This document shows, piece after piece, positions 8,745 to 17,021 of a stretch of DNA of 64,000 nt (the first letter of the stretch is position 1; the number at the start of each line of letters is the position of its first letter). The notes below the pieces were generated by a model. That model was not told the DNA's origin. It saw nothing but the letters and a program-made list of their open reading frames with translations, and made no database searches. Where the stretch lies: contig CAYGJZ010000001.1 of the NCBI GenBank assembly GCA_964350265.1, positions 62,001 through 126,000 of the forward strand, given 5' to 3'. This DNA comes from BQJD01 sp964350265 (lineage in GTDB: Bacteria; Pseudomonadota; Gammaproteobacteria; Arenicellales; CAJQKF01). Both the position numbers and the translations under genes were made by a program.

Positions 8745-9179
8745 ATGACGGAAACCCCGAACAAGCACGAAGTCCTGGTCGATGCCGAGCTCTTTGCCGG
8801 CGTCGACCCGGCCACCATCGACCGCATTGCCGAAGTCTCCGGGTTCCGGCGCTTCGAGGAAGGCGACGTCGTCTACCAGATGGGCGATGACGCCGACCAC
8901 GCCTTCGTGCTGGTCCAGGGCCGCGTGCGCTTCAGTCTCGGCGTGGGCAACCGGCCGGGCAGCGGGCATTCCATCATCACCCGCAACATGACCTACGGCT
9001 GGGCTGCGCTGATCGACGAGCGGCCGCGACGCGTGGCTACCGCCTCGTGTCTCGAGCCGACCGTGCTGCTGGCCATCGACGGTCGCAAGCTGTTGACCAT
9101 TCTCGAGGACGACACCGCCTCCGGCTTCCTGGTCATGCGGCGCATCGCCTCGATGATTGCCAGGAACTTCCTGGAGTAG
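8745..9179 (+). CDS. Stand-alone cyclic-nucleotide-binding-like domain protein
   Basis: 144 residues consisting of little more than one CAP/cNMP-binding fold, with no DNA-binding domain. The region equivalent to the phosphate-binding cassette reads YGWAALIDERPRRVATAS. The Arg-x-Ala part is kept, but the Gly-Glu that contacts ribose in CRP is replaced by Gly-Trp, so it may bind another ligand or none. The cNMP domain fused to the permease at 12989 has the same GWASL substitution and similar flanking sequence; the two look like paralogues. It has a good ribosome-binding site (GGAGGAACGCCG) and is the last gene before a terminator, so it belongs to the msm transcription unit. Function is inferred only: a sensor or partner of the oxygenase or transporter. 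Confidence 0.8.
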   Translation: MTETPNKHEVLVDAELFAGVDPATIDRIAEVSGFRRFEEGDVVYQMGDDADHAFVLVQGRVRFSLGVGNRPGSGHSIITRNMTYGWAALIDERPRRVATASCLEPTVLLAIDGRKLLTILEDDTASGFLVMRRIASMIARNFLE

Positions 9180-9203
9180 TATTCACCCGCGCACCAGCGT
9201 CAT

Positions 9204-9234
9204 GCCGCGACCCCCGGGGTCGCGGCGCATTTTT
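9204..9234 (+). terminator. Rho-independent terminator after the msmABCD unit
   Basis: A near-perfect GC palindrome, GCCGCGACCCC (9204-9214) against GGGGTCGCGGC (9216-9226), followed by GCATTTTT (T-run 9230-9234). It lies 25 bp beyond the cNMP-domain gene and ahead of fhs, which therefore probably has its own promoter. Confidence 0.85.
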
Positions 9235-9312
9235 CCCAGGGTCGCCGCGCGCGGCCCTTGTTGACCGTTCACGAACACCGTACAACGACACCACGCAGAG
9301 GAGCGAAACCAC

Positions 9313-10986
9313 ATGGCCAAGACCGATCTTGAGATTGCCCGCGAGGCGAAGATGCAGCCGATCAACGAGATCGCGTCGAAGATCGGCATTCCCGACGATG
9401 CGCTGGCGCCCTTCGGTCGTACCAAGGCCAAGGTGTCCTTCGACTTCATCAACACGCTGAAGGACCGCAAGGACGGCAAGCTGATCCTGGTCACGGCGAT
9501 GTCGCCGACCCCGGCCGGCGAAGGCAAGACCACCACCACGGTGGGACTCGGCGATGCCCTGAACCGCATCGGCAAGAAGACCATGATGTGCCTGCGCGAG
9601 CCGAGCCTCGGCCCGTGCTTCGGCATGAAGGGCGGCGCCGCCGGCGGCGGCTATGCCCAGGTAGTGCCGATGGAAGACATCAACCTGCACTTCACCGGCG
9701 ACTTCCACGCCATCACCTCGGCCCACAACCTGCTGTCGGCGATGATCGACAACCATGTCTACTGGGGCAACGAGCTCGGCTTCGACCTGCGTCGCATCTC
9801 CTGGCGCCGCGTGGTCGACATCAACGACCGCTCGCTGCGTTCCATCGCCAGCGGCCTGGGCGGCGTCAGCAACGGCTTCGTGCGCGAGACCGGCTACGAC
9901 ATCACCGTCGCCTCGGAGATCATGGCCATCTTCTGCCTGGCGCGCGACCTGGATGATCTCAGCGAGCGGCTCGGCAACATCATCGTCGGCTACACCCGGG
10001 ACCGCGAAGCCATCTATGCCCGCCAGGTGAAAGCCCCGGGCGCGATGACCGCGTTGCTGCGCGACGCGCTGTCGCCGAACCTGGTGCAGACGCTGGAGAA
10101 CAACCCGGTGTTCATCCACGGCGGTCCCTTCGCCAACATCGCCCATGGCTGCAACTCGGTGATCGCCACCACCACCGCGCTCAAGCTGGCCGACTACGTG
10201 GTCACCGAGGCCGGCTTCGGCGCCGACCTCGGGGCCGAGAAGTTCTTCGACATCAAGTGCCGCAAGGCCGGCCTGAATCCCGCTGCCGCGGTCATCGTGG
10301 CCACCGTGCGTGCACTGAAGATGCACGGCGGCGTGGCCCGCGATGCGCTGGGTGCCGAGGACATTCCGGCATTGAAGGCGGGACTGGCCAACCTTGGCCG
10401 TCACATCCGCAACGTCGGTCACTACGGCGTTCCGGTGGTGGTGGGCATCAACCGCTTCTCCGGCGATACCGACGGCGAGATCGAGGCGGTCAAGGCCTAC
10501 TGCCGCGAGCTCGGCGTGGAAGCCATTTCCTGCACCCACTGGGGCGACGGTGGCGCCGGCGCCGAGGCACTGGCCGAGGCGGTGGCCAAGCTGGCCGACA
10601 GCGGCAGCGCGCAGTTCCGCACCCTGTACGACGACGACGTGCCGCTGTGGCAGAAGGCGAAGACCATCGCGCAGAAGATCTACGGCGCCGAGGACATCAT
10701 CGCCGATGCCCGCGTGCGTGCGCAGTTCACCGCCTACGAGGAAGCCGGTTTCGGTTCGCTACCGATCTGCATGGCCAAGACGCAATACAGTTTCTCCACC
10801 GATCCGAAGCTGCTCGGCGCGCCGAGCGATCACGCGGTGGCCATTCGCGAAGTGCGCCTGTCCGCCGGTGCCGGCTTCCTGGTGTGCATCTGCGGCGACA
10901 TCATGACCATGCCTGGTTTGCCGCGAGTGCCCGCCGCAGACAAGATTTTCGTCGACGATAACGGCAATATCGAGGGATTGTTCTAG
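9313..10986 (+). CDS. fhs: Formate-tetrahydrofolate ligase
   Basis: ATP-dependent ligase that makes 10-formyl-THF from formate, the entry or exit of the THF C1 pool; 557 residues, the normal length for the family. The nucleotide-binding loop TPAGEGKTTTTVGLGDAL is near residue 64, with the conserved EPSLGPCFGMKGGAAGGGYAQ-type segment after it and ITSAHNLLSAMIDN after that. The C-terminus ends in GDIMTMPGLPRVPAADKI, typical of Fhs. GAGGAG lies ahead of the ATG at 9313. Next to MSA monooxygenase genes it most simply handles C1 units from formaldehyde after oxidation to formate. It is separated from the genes on both sides by terminators or long leaders. Confidence 0.96.
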   Translation: MAKTDLEIAREAKMQPINEIASKIGIPDDALAPFGRTKAKVSFDFINTLKDRKDGKLILVTAMSPTPAGEGKTTTTVGLGDALNRIGKKTMMCLREPSLGPCFGMKGGAAGGGYAQVVPMEDINLHFTGDFHAITSAHNLLSAMIDNHVYWGNELGFDLRRISWRRVVDINDRSLRSIASGLGGVSNGFVRETGYDITVASEIMAIFCLARDLDDLSERLGNIIVGYTRDREAIYARQVKAPGAMTALLRDALSPNLVQTLENNPVFIHGGPFANIAHGCNSVIATTTALKLADYVVTEAGFGADLGAEKFFDIKCRKAGLNPAAAVIVATVRALKMHGGVARDALGAEDIPALKAGLANLGRHIRNVGHYGVPVVVGINRFSGDTDGEIEAVKAYCRELGVEAISCTHWGDGGAGAEALAEAVAKLADSGSAQFRTLYDDDVPLWQKAKTIAQKIYGAEDIIADARVRAQFTAYEEAGFGSLPICMAKTQYSFSTDPKLLGAPSDHAVAIREVRLSAGAGFLVCICGDIMTMPGLPRVPAADKIFVDDNGNIEGLF

Positions 10987-11064
10987 CCGTTCCACAGTGT
11001 GAAAACGGGCCCCGGCAGGGGACGATGGCGGGCGATGTAACACCTTACAAGTGATAGCCCGCCC

Positions 11065-11118
11065 CTATCGTTTCATTCGTTCAAATGACTTTACAAATCG
11101 AAGTCAGTCCGCTGAGAT
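11065..11118 (+). promoter_or_regulatory. Possible weak regulon site upstream of the MSA transporter
   Basis: CTATCGT (11065-11071), 13 bases, then ATGACTTTACA (11085-11095) resembles the box of the msmA promoter (CTATCGT, 12 bases, ATCACTTTGACA). TTTACA could serve as -35, but only a poor -10 (TGAGAT, 11113) follows. GATAG at 11053 forms an inverted repeat with the CTATC. Spacing and identity are below those of the three strong sites, so this is tentative. Confidence 0.35.
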
Positions 11119-11134
11119 AGATGCAGGTCGGAGG

Positions 11135-11186
11135 CCGGTAACGATGACGTTACCGGTTCGCCGAAACACCGTGAATCACGGTGTTT
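11135..11186 (+). other. Two tandem perfect hairpins in the msmE leader
   Basis: Hairpin 1 is CCGGTAACG (11135-11143) and CGTTACCGG (11148-11156) with a 4-base loop. Hairpin 2 is AAACACCGTGA (11164-11174) and TCACGGTGTTT (11176-11186) around a single base, followed by TTTTC. Together they sit in the roughly 575-bp gap between fhs and msmE. The second could terminate fhs transcription; both could also be attenuator or protein-binding elements in a long transporter leader. Confidence 0.55.
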
Positions 11187-11368
11187 TCGCAGCGACAAGC
11201 AGAACCGGCCCTGGGGTGACACCCTGGCGAGAACAAGTCGCGAACACCCTGGCCCGGTCCGCCGCGCCAGGCGGGGTTACGCGACCCGCCGCGACACCCG
11301 GCAGCATGTGCGACCCGGCTGCCAGTTGCCAACGGCAACTCGACACGGCGCGAATGACAGGAGGAAAC

Positions 11369-11542
11369 ATGACGCGTAACCCCAGCTACGCGCAACGACG
11401 TGCGCAGCCGGCCACCCCGGCCCGAACAGGACAGAGCCATGCTCATGCCCTGTCTCGCGCCTGCGCCCTCTCGGTTTCCCGTTCGATTTACCAAGCTCAT
11501 ACTCCGGCCATGACAGCTCACCTGCCTTGCCCGGTGCCCTGA
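11369..11542 (+). CDS. Possible 57-residue leader ORF upstream of msmE
   Basis: ATG with a textbook ribosome-binding site (ACAGGAGGAAAC) opening a 57-codon frame (MTRNPSYAQRRAQP...) that ends 80 bp before msmE. The product is Arg/Ala/Pro-rich, has no recognisable domain and no hydrophobic segment. The strong ribosome-binding site is the only positive evidence. It may be a translated leader peptide that controls transporter expression, or chance. Confidence 0.35.
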   Translation: MTRNPSYAQRRAQPATPARTGQSHAHALSRACALSVSRSIYQAHTPAMTAHLPCPVP

Positions 11543-11622
11543 GTGAGGCCGCCCGGTGCCCATGCGGGCAACCGGTGATGCCTTAGCTACCCAAGAAGTT
11601 TGACCACGATAAGGAGGAAGCC

Positions 11623-12759
11623 ATGTTTCAACATCGAACGATTTCCCGGACCCTGAGCACCGCCGCTGCGGCGATGTTCGCGGTTGGTGTACCGGGAACC
11701 GCCCTCGCGGCGGACAAGGACTACGGCAATCCGGGGGAGCCGGTTGACCTGGTCATTGGTTACCAGCCGTACTACACCCAGTCCTGGTCCGGCGTGGTCA
11801 TGCGCGGACAGGAACTGTGGAAGAAATACCTTCCGGAAGGTTCCAGCGTGGAATTCGCCATTGGCCTGCAAGGCGCCATCGTGGTGAACAACATGCTCGC
11901 CGGCAAGAACGACATCGGCTACATGGGCGACATGCCGGCCATCGTTGCCACCACCAAGGACGAGGTCGCCGACATTCGCATCGTCGCCACCCTCGGCACG
12001 GGCTGGGACATGTGCAACGTGTTCCTGGTGCGCAACGACGCACCGGAATTCGCCGATGCACAGGAGGCCATGAAGTGGCTGGACGGCAAGATCGTCGCGG
12101 TGCCGCAGGGTAGCTGTACCGACCGCTTCGCCCGCGCCGTGTTCGAGAAGCTGTCCATCGAGCCGGAGGCCTACCTCAACCAGAACATCGAGGTCATCAC
12201 CAGTGGCTTCCGCGTCGGCAAGCTGGACGCGGCGGTCATGTGGGAACCGACCACCTCGCGCCTGGTGGAAGAGGGCCTGGCCCGACGTGTTGCTTCCGGC
12301 GCCTCCGCCGATGAGAACGACGGTGGCTTCCTGGCCATGCGTGGCGACCTCATCAAGCAGCGCCCGGACGTGGTCAAGGGCTGGCTCGAGGCCGAGCTGG
12401 ACGCGCAGCTTTTCCTCTCCGATCCGGCCAACTACATGGCGGTGGTGAAGATGGCGCAGGACCAGACCACCGGCTTCTCCGAGAAGATCCTGTGGAGCTC
12501 GCTGGCCGGTTCCTTCCCGGAATCCCAGGGTGGCGTGGAAGTGCGTGACTACAAGGAATACGCGATTACCCCGCGCGCCCAGGAGCTGCTGACCCGTGCG
12601 ACCAAGTTCCTGCACTCGATCAAGAGCATCAAGTCGGACACCCTGCGTCCGGAAGCCGTGATGACCGAGTTCACCGAGGAGATCCTCAAGGAACGTGGCC
12701 TGACCGCGCCGATCGGCGAGATCAAGGCTCAGCCCGAGTCCGCCTACACCGGTAGCTGA
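11623..12759 (+). CDS. msmE: Methanesulfonate-type ABC transporter substrate-binding protein
   Basis: Periplasmic binding protein of the NMT1/SsuA/TauA family, 378 residues. It has a signal peptide ending near TALAAD (residues 1-30) and the family fold (YQPYYTQSWSGVVMRGQELW, GKNDIGYMGDMPAIVATTKD, AAVMWEPTTSRLVEEG). The ribosome-binding site is strong (AAGGAGGAAGCC). Genes for two permeases and two ATPases follow, so this is the receptor of a complete importer. MSA as substrate is inferred from linkage to msmABCD; msmE is the published name for the equivalent protein. A 15-bp hairpin follows the gene, as is common after binding-protein genes that must be made in excess. Confidence 0.8.
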   Translation: MFQHRTISRTLSTAAAAMFAVGVPGTALAADKDYGNPGEPVDLVIGYQPYYTQSWSGVVMRGQELWKKYLPEGSSVEFAIGLQGAIVVNNMLAGKNDIGYMGDMPAIVATTKDEVADIRIVATLGTGWDMCNVFLVRNDAPEFADAQEAMKWLDGKIVAVPQGSCTDRFARAVFEKLSIEPEAYLNQNIEVITSGFRVGKLDAAVMWEPTTSRLVEEGLARRVASGASADENDGGFLAMRGDLIKQRPDVVKGWLEAELDAQLFLSDPANYMAVVKMAQDQTTGFSEKILWSSLAGSFPESQGGVEVRDYKEYAITPRAQELLTRATKFLHSIKSIKSDTLRPEAVMTEFTEEILKERGLTAPIGEIKAQPESAYTGS

Positions 12760-12804
12760 TCGGCAGGTCATCGACGATCCGTCGTCGACGACCCGTCCGT
12801 GACT

Positions 12805-12840
12805 GCCTGGTTCATGCGCCAGCGCGCGCATGAACCAGGC
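12805..12840 (+). other. Intergenic 15-bp hairpin after msmE
   Basis: A perfect stem, GCCTGGTTCATGCGC (12805-12819) and GCGCATGAACCAGGC (12826-12840), with a 6-base loop and no T-run. Its position between binding-protein and permease genes fits an mRNA-stabilising or partial-termination element that raises msmE expression over the membrane components. Confidence 0.6.
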
Positions 12841-12988
12841 AACCGCTGCCCTGTAACCACGTCCGCGGCACCAGGGTCATCAACCACCGCGCCCTGCCGG
12901 GTCCGGTGACCAGGCCAGGACCCTGCCGCAAGTTCGATTCCATGTCTGACATCCCAAGGAGTTTGTGCGCCATGCCGAGGAGTTTCGC

Positions 12989-14341
12989 GTGAACGAGGCG
13001 CTGGTATCGCTGCTCAAGGAAAGCATGCCCTTCCGGGTGGTTTCCGACGAGTTGCTCAATCGTATCGCCGCCATATCCCGGCGAACGACCTACGACCCCG
13101 GCGAGGTGATCTACCACGCCGACGAGCCATCCGACGATATCTACATCGTTGTCGAGGGCCGCATCGAACATTCCCTGCCCAGCAACGTGGTCAGCCACAA
13201 CCCGATCCGCGTGGTCGAGCGTGGCGACGTGTTCGGCTGGGCATCCCTGCTGAAGAACCGGCCGGGGCGATTGGCGAAGACGACTTCGCTGGTCAAGTCG
13301 GAAGTACTGCGTATCGACGCGCAGCAACTCATGGCGGTGCTGGACTCGGATCCGGCGACCGCAGATACCGTCATGAGCCGGTTCGCTACCATGATCAACA
13401 AGGATTTCGCCGTGTCCGGAGAAAACGCCCAACTCACCACGCCCAGTCAAACCGCGACGGGCGCCGACTCGAGAAGCAGTTCCGCTGGCGGCGCGCCCAT
13501 CACGGGCACGGCGCTGACCATGTTCCGCTTCGCCCAGTGGCTGCGCAGCCCGCGTCCATACCTGATGCTGATCGGGTTCGCGCTGCTGTTCGGCTTCTGG
13601 TTCCTGACCACCGAGGTGTGGAAACTGCCGCGCTTCCGCGAGATGCCCGGCCTCACCGAGGTCTGGCGAGAGTGGTTGTCGGAGAACCCCATCTACGGCC
13701 TGTCCGTCCACGTGCCCGAGTACTACACCCATATCTGGGTGAGCATCCGGCGGGTCATGATCGCCTTCGGCCTGGCCACCGTGCTCGGCGTGCCGCTGGG
13801 ACTGTTCCTCGGCTGGTCGCAGAAGTTCAAGGAATACGTGTTCCCGGTGTTCGAGACGCTGCGTCCGATCCCGGTGCTGGCCTGGGTGCCGCTGGCCATC
13901 CTGATGTTCGCCGGGCTGGAAACCCCGGTCATCTTCCTGACCTTCCTGGCCTCGTTCTATGCCACTGCGCTGAACACCATGCTCGGCGTGCAGTCCATCG
14001 ACGAGTCCTACAGTCGCGCCGCCTACTGTCTCGGCGCCAGCGACGCACAGGTCTTCCGCCACATCGTCATTCCCGGCGCCATGCCGTTCATCTTCACCGG
14101 CCTGCAGATCTCCATCGGCGTGGCCTGGTTCTCGCTGGTGGCGGCGGAGATGGTCTCGGGACAGTACGGTCTTGGCTACGTCATCAACACTTCGTACACG
14201 ATGGTTCGTTACCCGACCATCATCATCGGCATGATCACGCTCGGCGTCATCGGCTACGCCACCAGTGCCATGGTGCGCATGCTCGGCGACCACCTGATGC
14301 AGTGGCGTGTACGTGAACTCGCACTGGGAGAGCAGAATTGA
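12989..14341 (+). CDS. ABC transporter permease fused to an N-terminal cNMP-binding-like domain
   Basis: 450 residues. Residues 1 to about 130 form a cNMP-binding-like domain (CAP fold) related to the protein at 8745; the cassette reads FGWASLLKNRPGRLAKTT, again with Trp in place of the ribose-binding Glu. A Ser/Thr/Gly-rich linker leads to an SsuC/TauC-type permease with about six membrane helices and an EAA loop (SRAAYCLGASDAQVFRHIVI). The GTG at 12989 has GAGGAG six bases upstream; a GTG at 12965 is too close to its own AAGGAG. That AAGGAG instead serves a six-codon ORF from ATG 12972 whose TGA overlaps the GTG, suggesting coupling. Fusing a regulatory sensor to an importer permease is unusual. 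Confidence 0.88.
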   Translation: MNEALVSLLKESMPFRVVSDELLNRIAAISRRTTYDPGEVIYHADEPSDDIYIVVEGRIEHSLPSNVVSHNPIRVVERGDVFGWASLLKNRPGRLAKTTSLVKSEVLRIDAQQLMAVLDSDPATADTVMSRFATMINKDFAVSGENAQLTTPSQTATGADSRSSSAGGAPITGTALTMFRFAQWLRSPRPYLMLIGFALLFGFWFLTTEVWKLPRFREMPGLTEVWREWLSENPIYGLSVHVPEYYTHIWVSIRRVMIAFGLATVLGVPLGLFLGWSQKFKEYVFPVFETLRPIPVLAWVPLAILMFAGLETPVIFLTFLASFYATALNTMLGVQSIDESYSRAAYCLGASDAQVFRHIVIPGAMPFIFTGLQISIGVAWFSLVAAEMVSGQYGLGYVINTSYTMVRYPTIIIGMITLGVIGYATSAMVRMLGDHLMQWRVRELALGEQN

Positions 14342-15213
14342 TTTCCGCGGTAGAAAACATGAAGGGCAACGGCGGTTCCGCACCGTTGTCCGCCAACGGC
14401 GGAGCCATCCGCATCGACGACGTGGTCAAGGTCTATGACCCGGACGGCGCAGCGGTGATGGCGGTGGATCATTGCAGCCTGGACATCAAGGCCGGCGAGA
14501 TCTGCATGATCGTTGGCCCGTCCGGCTGCGGCAAGACCACCTTGCTGAACGCCATTGCCGGCTTCCACGACATCACTTCCGGCAGCATCCACATGGATGG
14601 CGAACTGCTGTGCGGCCCCGGCAAGCCGATGGCCCAGCCCGGTTCCGACCGCATCGTGGTGTTCCAGAACGGCGCGCTGTTTCCCTGGCGCACCAACCTG
14701 GAGAACGTCATCTTCGGCCCGGTGATGCAGGGCAAGATGAGCAAGAAGGAGGCCATCGAGAAGGCCCGTGGCATGATGGCCGACGCCGGTCTCAACGACG
14801 TCGAGTACAACTACCCGGGCGAGATCTCCTCCGGCGTGCGTCGCCGCGTGGAAATCGTCCGCGCGTTGATGAACGATCCCAAGGTGCTGCTGTTCGACGA
14901 GCCCTACCGCGCCCTCGACTCGCTGACCAAGTCGGTCATGCACGAGGCGTTGCTGGAGATCTACTACCGCAACCCGGTGACCATCTTCTTCATCACCCAC
15001 GACCTGGAAGAGGCGTTGTTCGTCGGCCACAAGGTGGCCATCATGACCACCCGCCCGTGCAAGCCGAAGAAGATTCTCGACGTCGACATTCCGCATCCGC
15101 GGGACTACGGCGTGTTGACCAGCAAGCGATTCCGCGAGCTGATGGAAGAAACCGTTGATGCCGTGCACGAGGAGGCCCTGAAGGCCTTCGATCGCGGCGA
15201 GAAGGAGGGCTGA
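14338..15213 (+). CDS. ABC transporter ATP-binding protein with degenerate signature (NBD1)
   Basis: Sulfonate/nitrate/taurine-type ABC ATPase, 291 residues from a TTG that overlaps the permease stop (TTGA), with GGGAGAG upstream; the ATG at 14359 is an alternative. Walker A is GPSGCGKTT, the Q-loop VVFQNGALFPW, Walker B VLLFDEPYRALD, and the H-loop FFITHDLEEA is intact. The ABC signature is ISSGVRRRVE where LSGGxxxR is expected. With the second ATPase of the operon (canonical signature, no H-loop His) this predicts an asymmetric heterodimer with one consensus and one degenerate ATP site. Confidence 0.88.
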   Translation: MISAVENMKGNGGSAPLSANGGAIRIDDVVKVYDPDGAAVMAVDHCSLDIKAGEICMIVGPSGCGKTTLLNAIAGFHDITSGSIHMDGELLCGPGKPMAQPGSDRIVVFQNGALFPWRTNLENVIFGPVMQGKMSKKEAIEKARGMMADAGLNDVEYNYPGEISSGVRRRVEIVRALMNDPKVLLFDEPYRALDSLTKSVMHEALLEIYYRNPVTIFFITHDLEEALFVGHKVAIMTTRPCKPKKILDVDIPHPRDYGVLTSKRFRELMEETVDAVHEEALKAFDRGEKEG

Positions 15214-15216
15214 TCG

Positions 15217-16050
15217 ATGGCCACAGCCACCAAGCGCGCTGGTCGCAAACTGCCGCTGCGCTCGATGCGTCGCGGCGTCATTTCCATCATCGTCTTCCTG
15301 GTCCTGTGGGAGATCGGTTCAAGCTTCGGCGAGTGGTTCGGCATCCAGCTGCCGTGGATCGGGCGCATTCCCCCGCCCACCGACGTGCTGGTTTCCTGGA
15401 AGGGCCTGCTCACCGACCAGGGCTACTGGTACAGCTGGTACCAGACCTACCTGCGGGTGTTCGCCGGCTTCCTCGCCGCCATGGTGGTGGGGATACCCTT
15501 CGGACTGGCCATGGCGGTGAGCCGCACGGCCTACGGCATCCTGTTCCCGCCCTTCGAGGTGCTGCGTCCGATCCCGCCGCTGGCCTGGGTGCCGGCCGCG
15601 ATCATCTTCTGGCCCACCCAGGAGCTGTCGATCGCCTTCGTGACCTTCCTTGGCGCCTTCTACACCATCGTCATCAACGTGCTCGGCGGAGCCCGCTCCA
15701 TCGACGTCCGCTACTTCCAGGCGGCGCAGTCCATGGGTGCCAATTCCTGGAACGTGTTCCGGCGCATCATCCTGCCCGGCACGCTGCCCTCGATCTTCGT
15801 CGGCGCGGCGGTGGGCATGGGCATCACCTGGGAAGTGGTGGTGGCCGCGGAGATGATCTCCGGTGGCGGCGGCGCCATCCAGGGCGGTTCCGGTGGTGGC
15901 CTGGGCTTCTTCATCTGGAACTCCTACGTTGGCGGCTCGGATACGCAGATCGTGGTCGGCATGATCAGTATCGGCATCGCCGGCTACATCTCCAGCGAGC
16001 TGATCCGTTGGCTCGGCACGTTTGCCACGCCGTGGCTGCGTCAACGATGA
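15217..16050 (+). CDS. ABC transporter permease, SsuC/TauC type
   Basis: 277-residue inner-membrane permease, second of two in the importer. A short basic N-terminus (MATATKRAGRKLPLRSMRRG) is followed by about six membrane helices and the EAA loop (FQAAQSMGANSWNVFRRIIL). It has the conserved FEVLRPIPPLAWVPAAIIFW segment of the family, which the other permease matches as FETLRPIPVLAWVPLAILMF. It lacks the cNMP domain of its partner, so the channel is probably a heterodimer with a single sensor domain. It starts 3 bp after the upstream ATPase gene. Confidence 0.9.
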   Translation: MATATKRAGRKLPLRSMRRGVISIIVFLVLWEIGSSFGEWFGIQLPWIGRIPPPTDVLVSWKGLLTDQGYWYSWYQTYLRVFAGFLAAMVVGIPFGLAMAVSRTAYGILFPPFEVLRPIPPLAWVPAAIIFWPTQELSIAFVTFLGAFYTIVINVLGGARSIDVRYFQAAQSMGANSWNVFRRIILPGTLPSIFVGAAVGMGITWEVVVAAEMISGGGGAIQGGSGGGLGFFIWNSYVGGSDTQIVVGMISIGIAGYISSELIRWLGTFATPWLRQR

Positions 16051-16094
16051 GCCCCACCAAGGCCGCTTAACGAACTTCAAGAGATAGCATAGTC

Positions 16095-17021
16095 ATGGCG
16101 ATTCAATCCTCCGCCCGGCAGGCAGCAGCCTCCGGCGGCAAACTCGGCTCCGACATCGCCCCGGGCGAGATCAAGGTCGAGAACGTTTCCAAGTCCTATG
16201 GCACCGGTCCGGTGGCGCGCGAAGTCGTGCGCGACTGTTCCTTCGTCATCGAGCGCGGCAAGCTCAACGTGATGATCGGCCCCTCCGGCTGCGGCAAGAG
16301 CACGCTGATCCGCCTGATCGCCGGCTTCCAGCGGCCCAACAAGGGCAGCGTGACGCTGGACGGCAAGCCGATCACCGAGCCCTCCCGCGACCGGCTGGTG
16401 GTGTTCCAGGAGACCGCGCTGTTCCCCTGGATGACCACCTGGGAGAACATCGTCTACGGGCCCAAGGCACGTGGCACGTTCAACCGCGAGACCCGCGAGC
16501 GGGCAGAGTTCCTGCTCGACAAGGTGGGCCTGGTGCAGTTCCGCGAGAAGTATCCCACCCAGTTGTCCGGTGGCATGCAGCGTCGCGCCGAACTGGCCCG
16601 GGCGATGATCAACAATCCCCAGGTGATGATCCTCGACGAGCCGTTCCGCGGCCTCGACTCGATGACCAAGGAACTGATGTGGGAGTACTACGCCTCGCTG
16701 TTCGAGGAGTCCGGCCGCACCAACTTCTTCGTCACCACCGACATCGACGAAGCGGTGTTCCTGGCCGACCGCATGATCATCATGACCAACATCCCCACCC
16801 GCGTGCGCGCGGTGCTCGACATCGACCTGCCGCGACCGCGCAAGCTGTCCGACATGATCGAGGACGACCGCGCCAACGAGGTGAAGATGAAGGCACTGGC
16901 GATCCTCCACGAGGAGGCGATGAAGTCGTTCAGCGGCGGCAGCGCCGCGGCTTCGGACTTCGTCGAGGCCTACTCCCGCCGGGTCGGCAAGCGCAACCGG
17001 TCCGACGGCGACGACGGCTGA
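16095..17021 (+). CDS. ABC transporter ATP-binding protein lacking the H-loop histidine (NBD2)
   Basis: Second ABC ATPase of the importer, 308 residues. Walker A is GPSGCGKST, the signature is canonical (LSGGMQRRAELARAM) and Walker B is VMILDEPFRGLD. The switch position reads FFVTTDIDEA, so the catalytic H-loop histidine is Thr. In an NBD1-NBD2 dimer its signature would complete the intact NBD1 site, while its own site would pair with the degenerate NBD1 signature. It has an N-terminal extension of about 20 residues rich in Ala/Ser/Gly. The stop overlaps the start of the following small gene. Confidence 0.9.
   Translation: MAIQSSARQAAASGGKLGSDIAPGEIKVENVSKSYGTGPVAREVVRDCSFVIERGKLNVMIGPSGCGKSTLIRLIAGFQRPNKGSVTLDGKPITEPSRDRLVVFQETALFPWMTTWENIVYGPKARGTFNRETRERAEFLLDKVGLVQFREKYPTQLSGGMQRRAELARAMINNPQVMILDEPFRGLDSMTKELMWEYYASLFEESGRTNFFVTTDIDEAVFLADRMIIMTNIPTRVRAVLDIDLPRPRKLSDMIEDDRANEVKMKALAILHEEAMKSFSGGSAAASDFVEAYSRRVGKRNRSDGDDG

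Noticed and set aside
7170..8969. 599-codon minus-strand frame opposite msmC/msmD
   Set aside because: Antisense shadow of well-defined oxygenase electron-transfer genes; no recognisable motifs.
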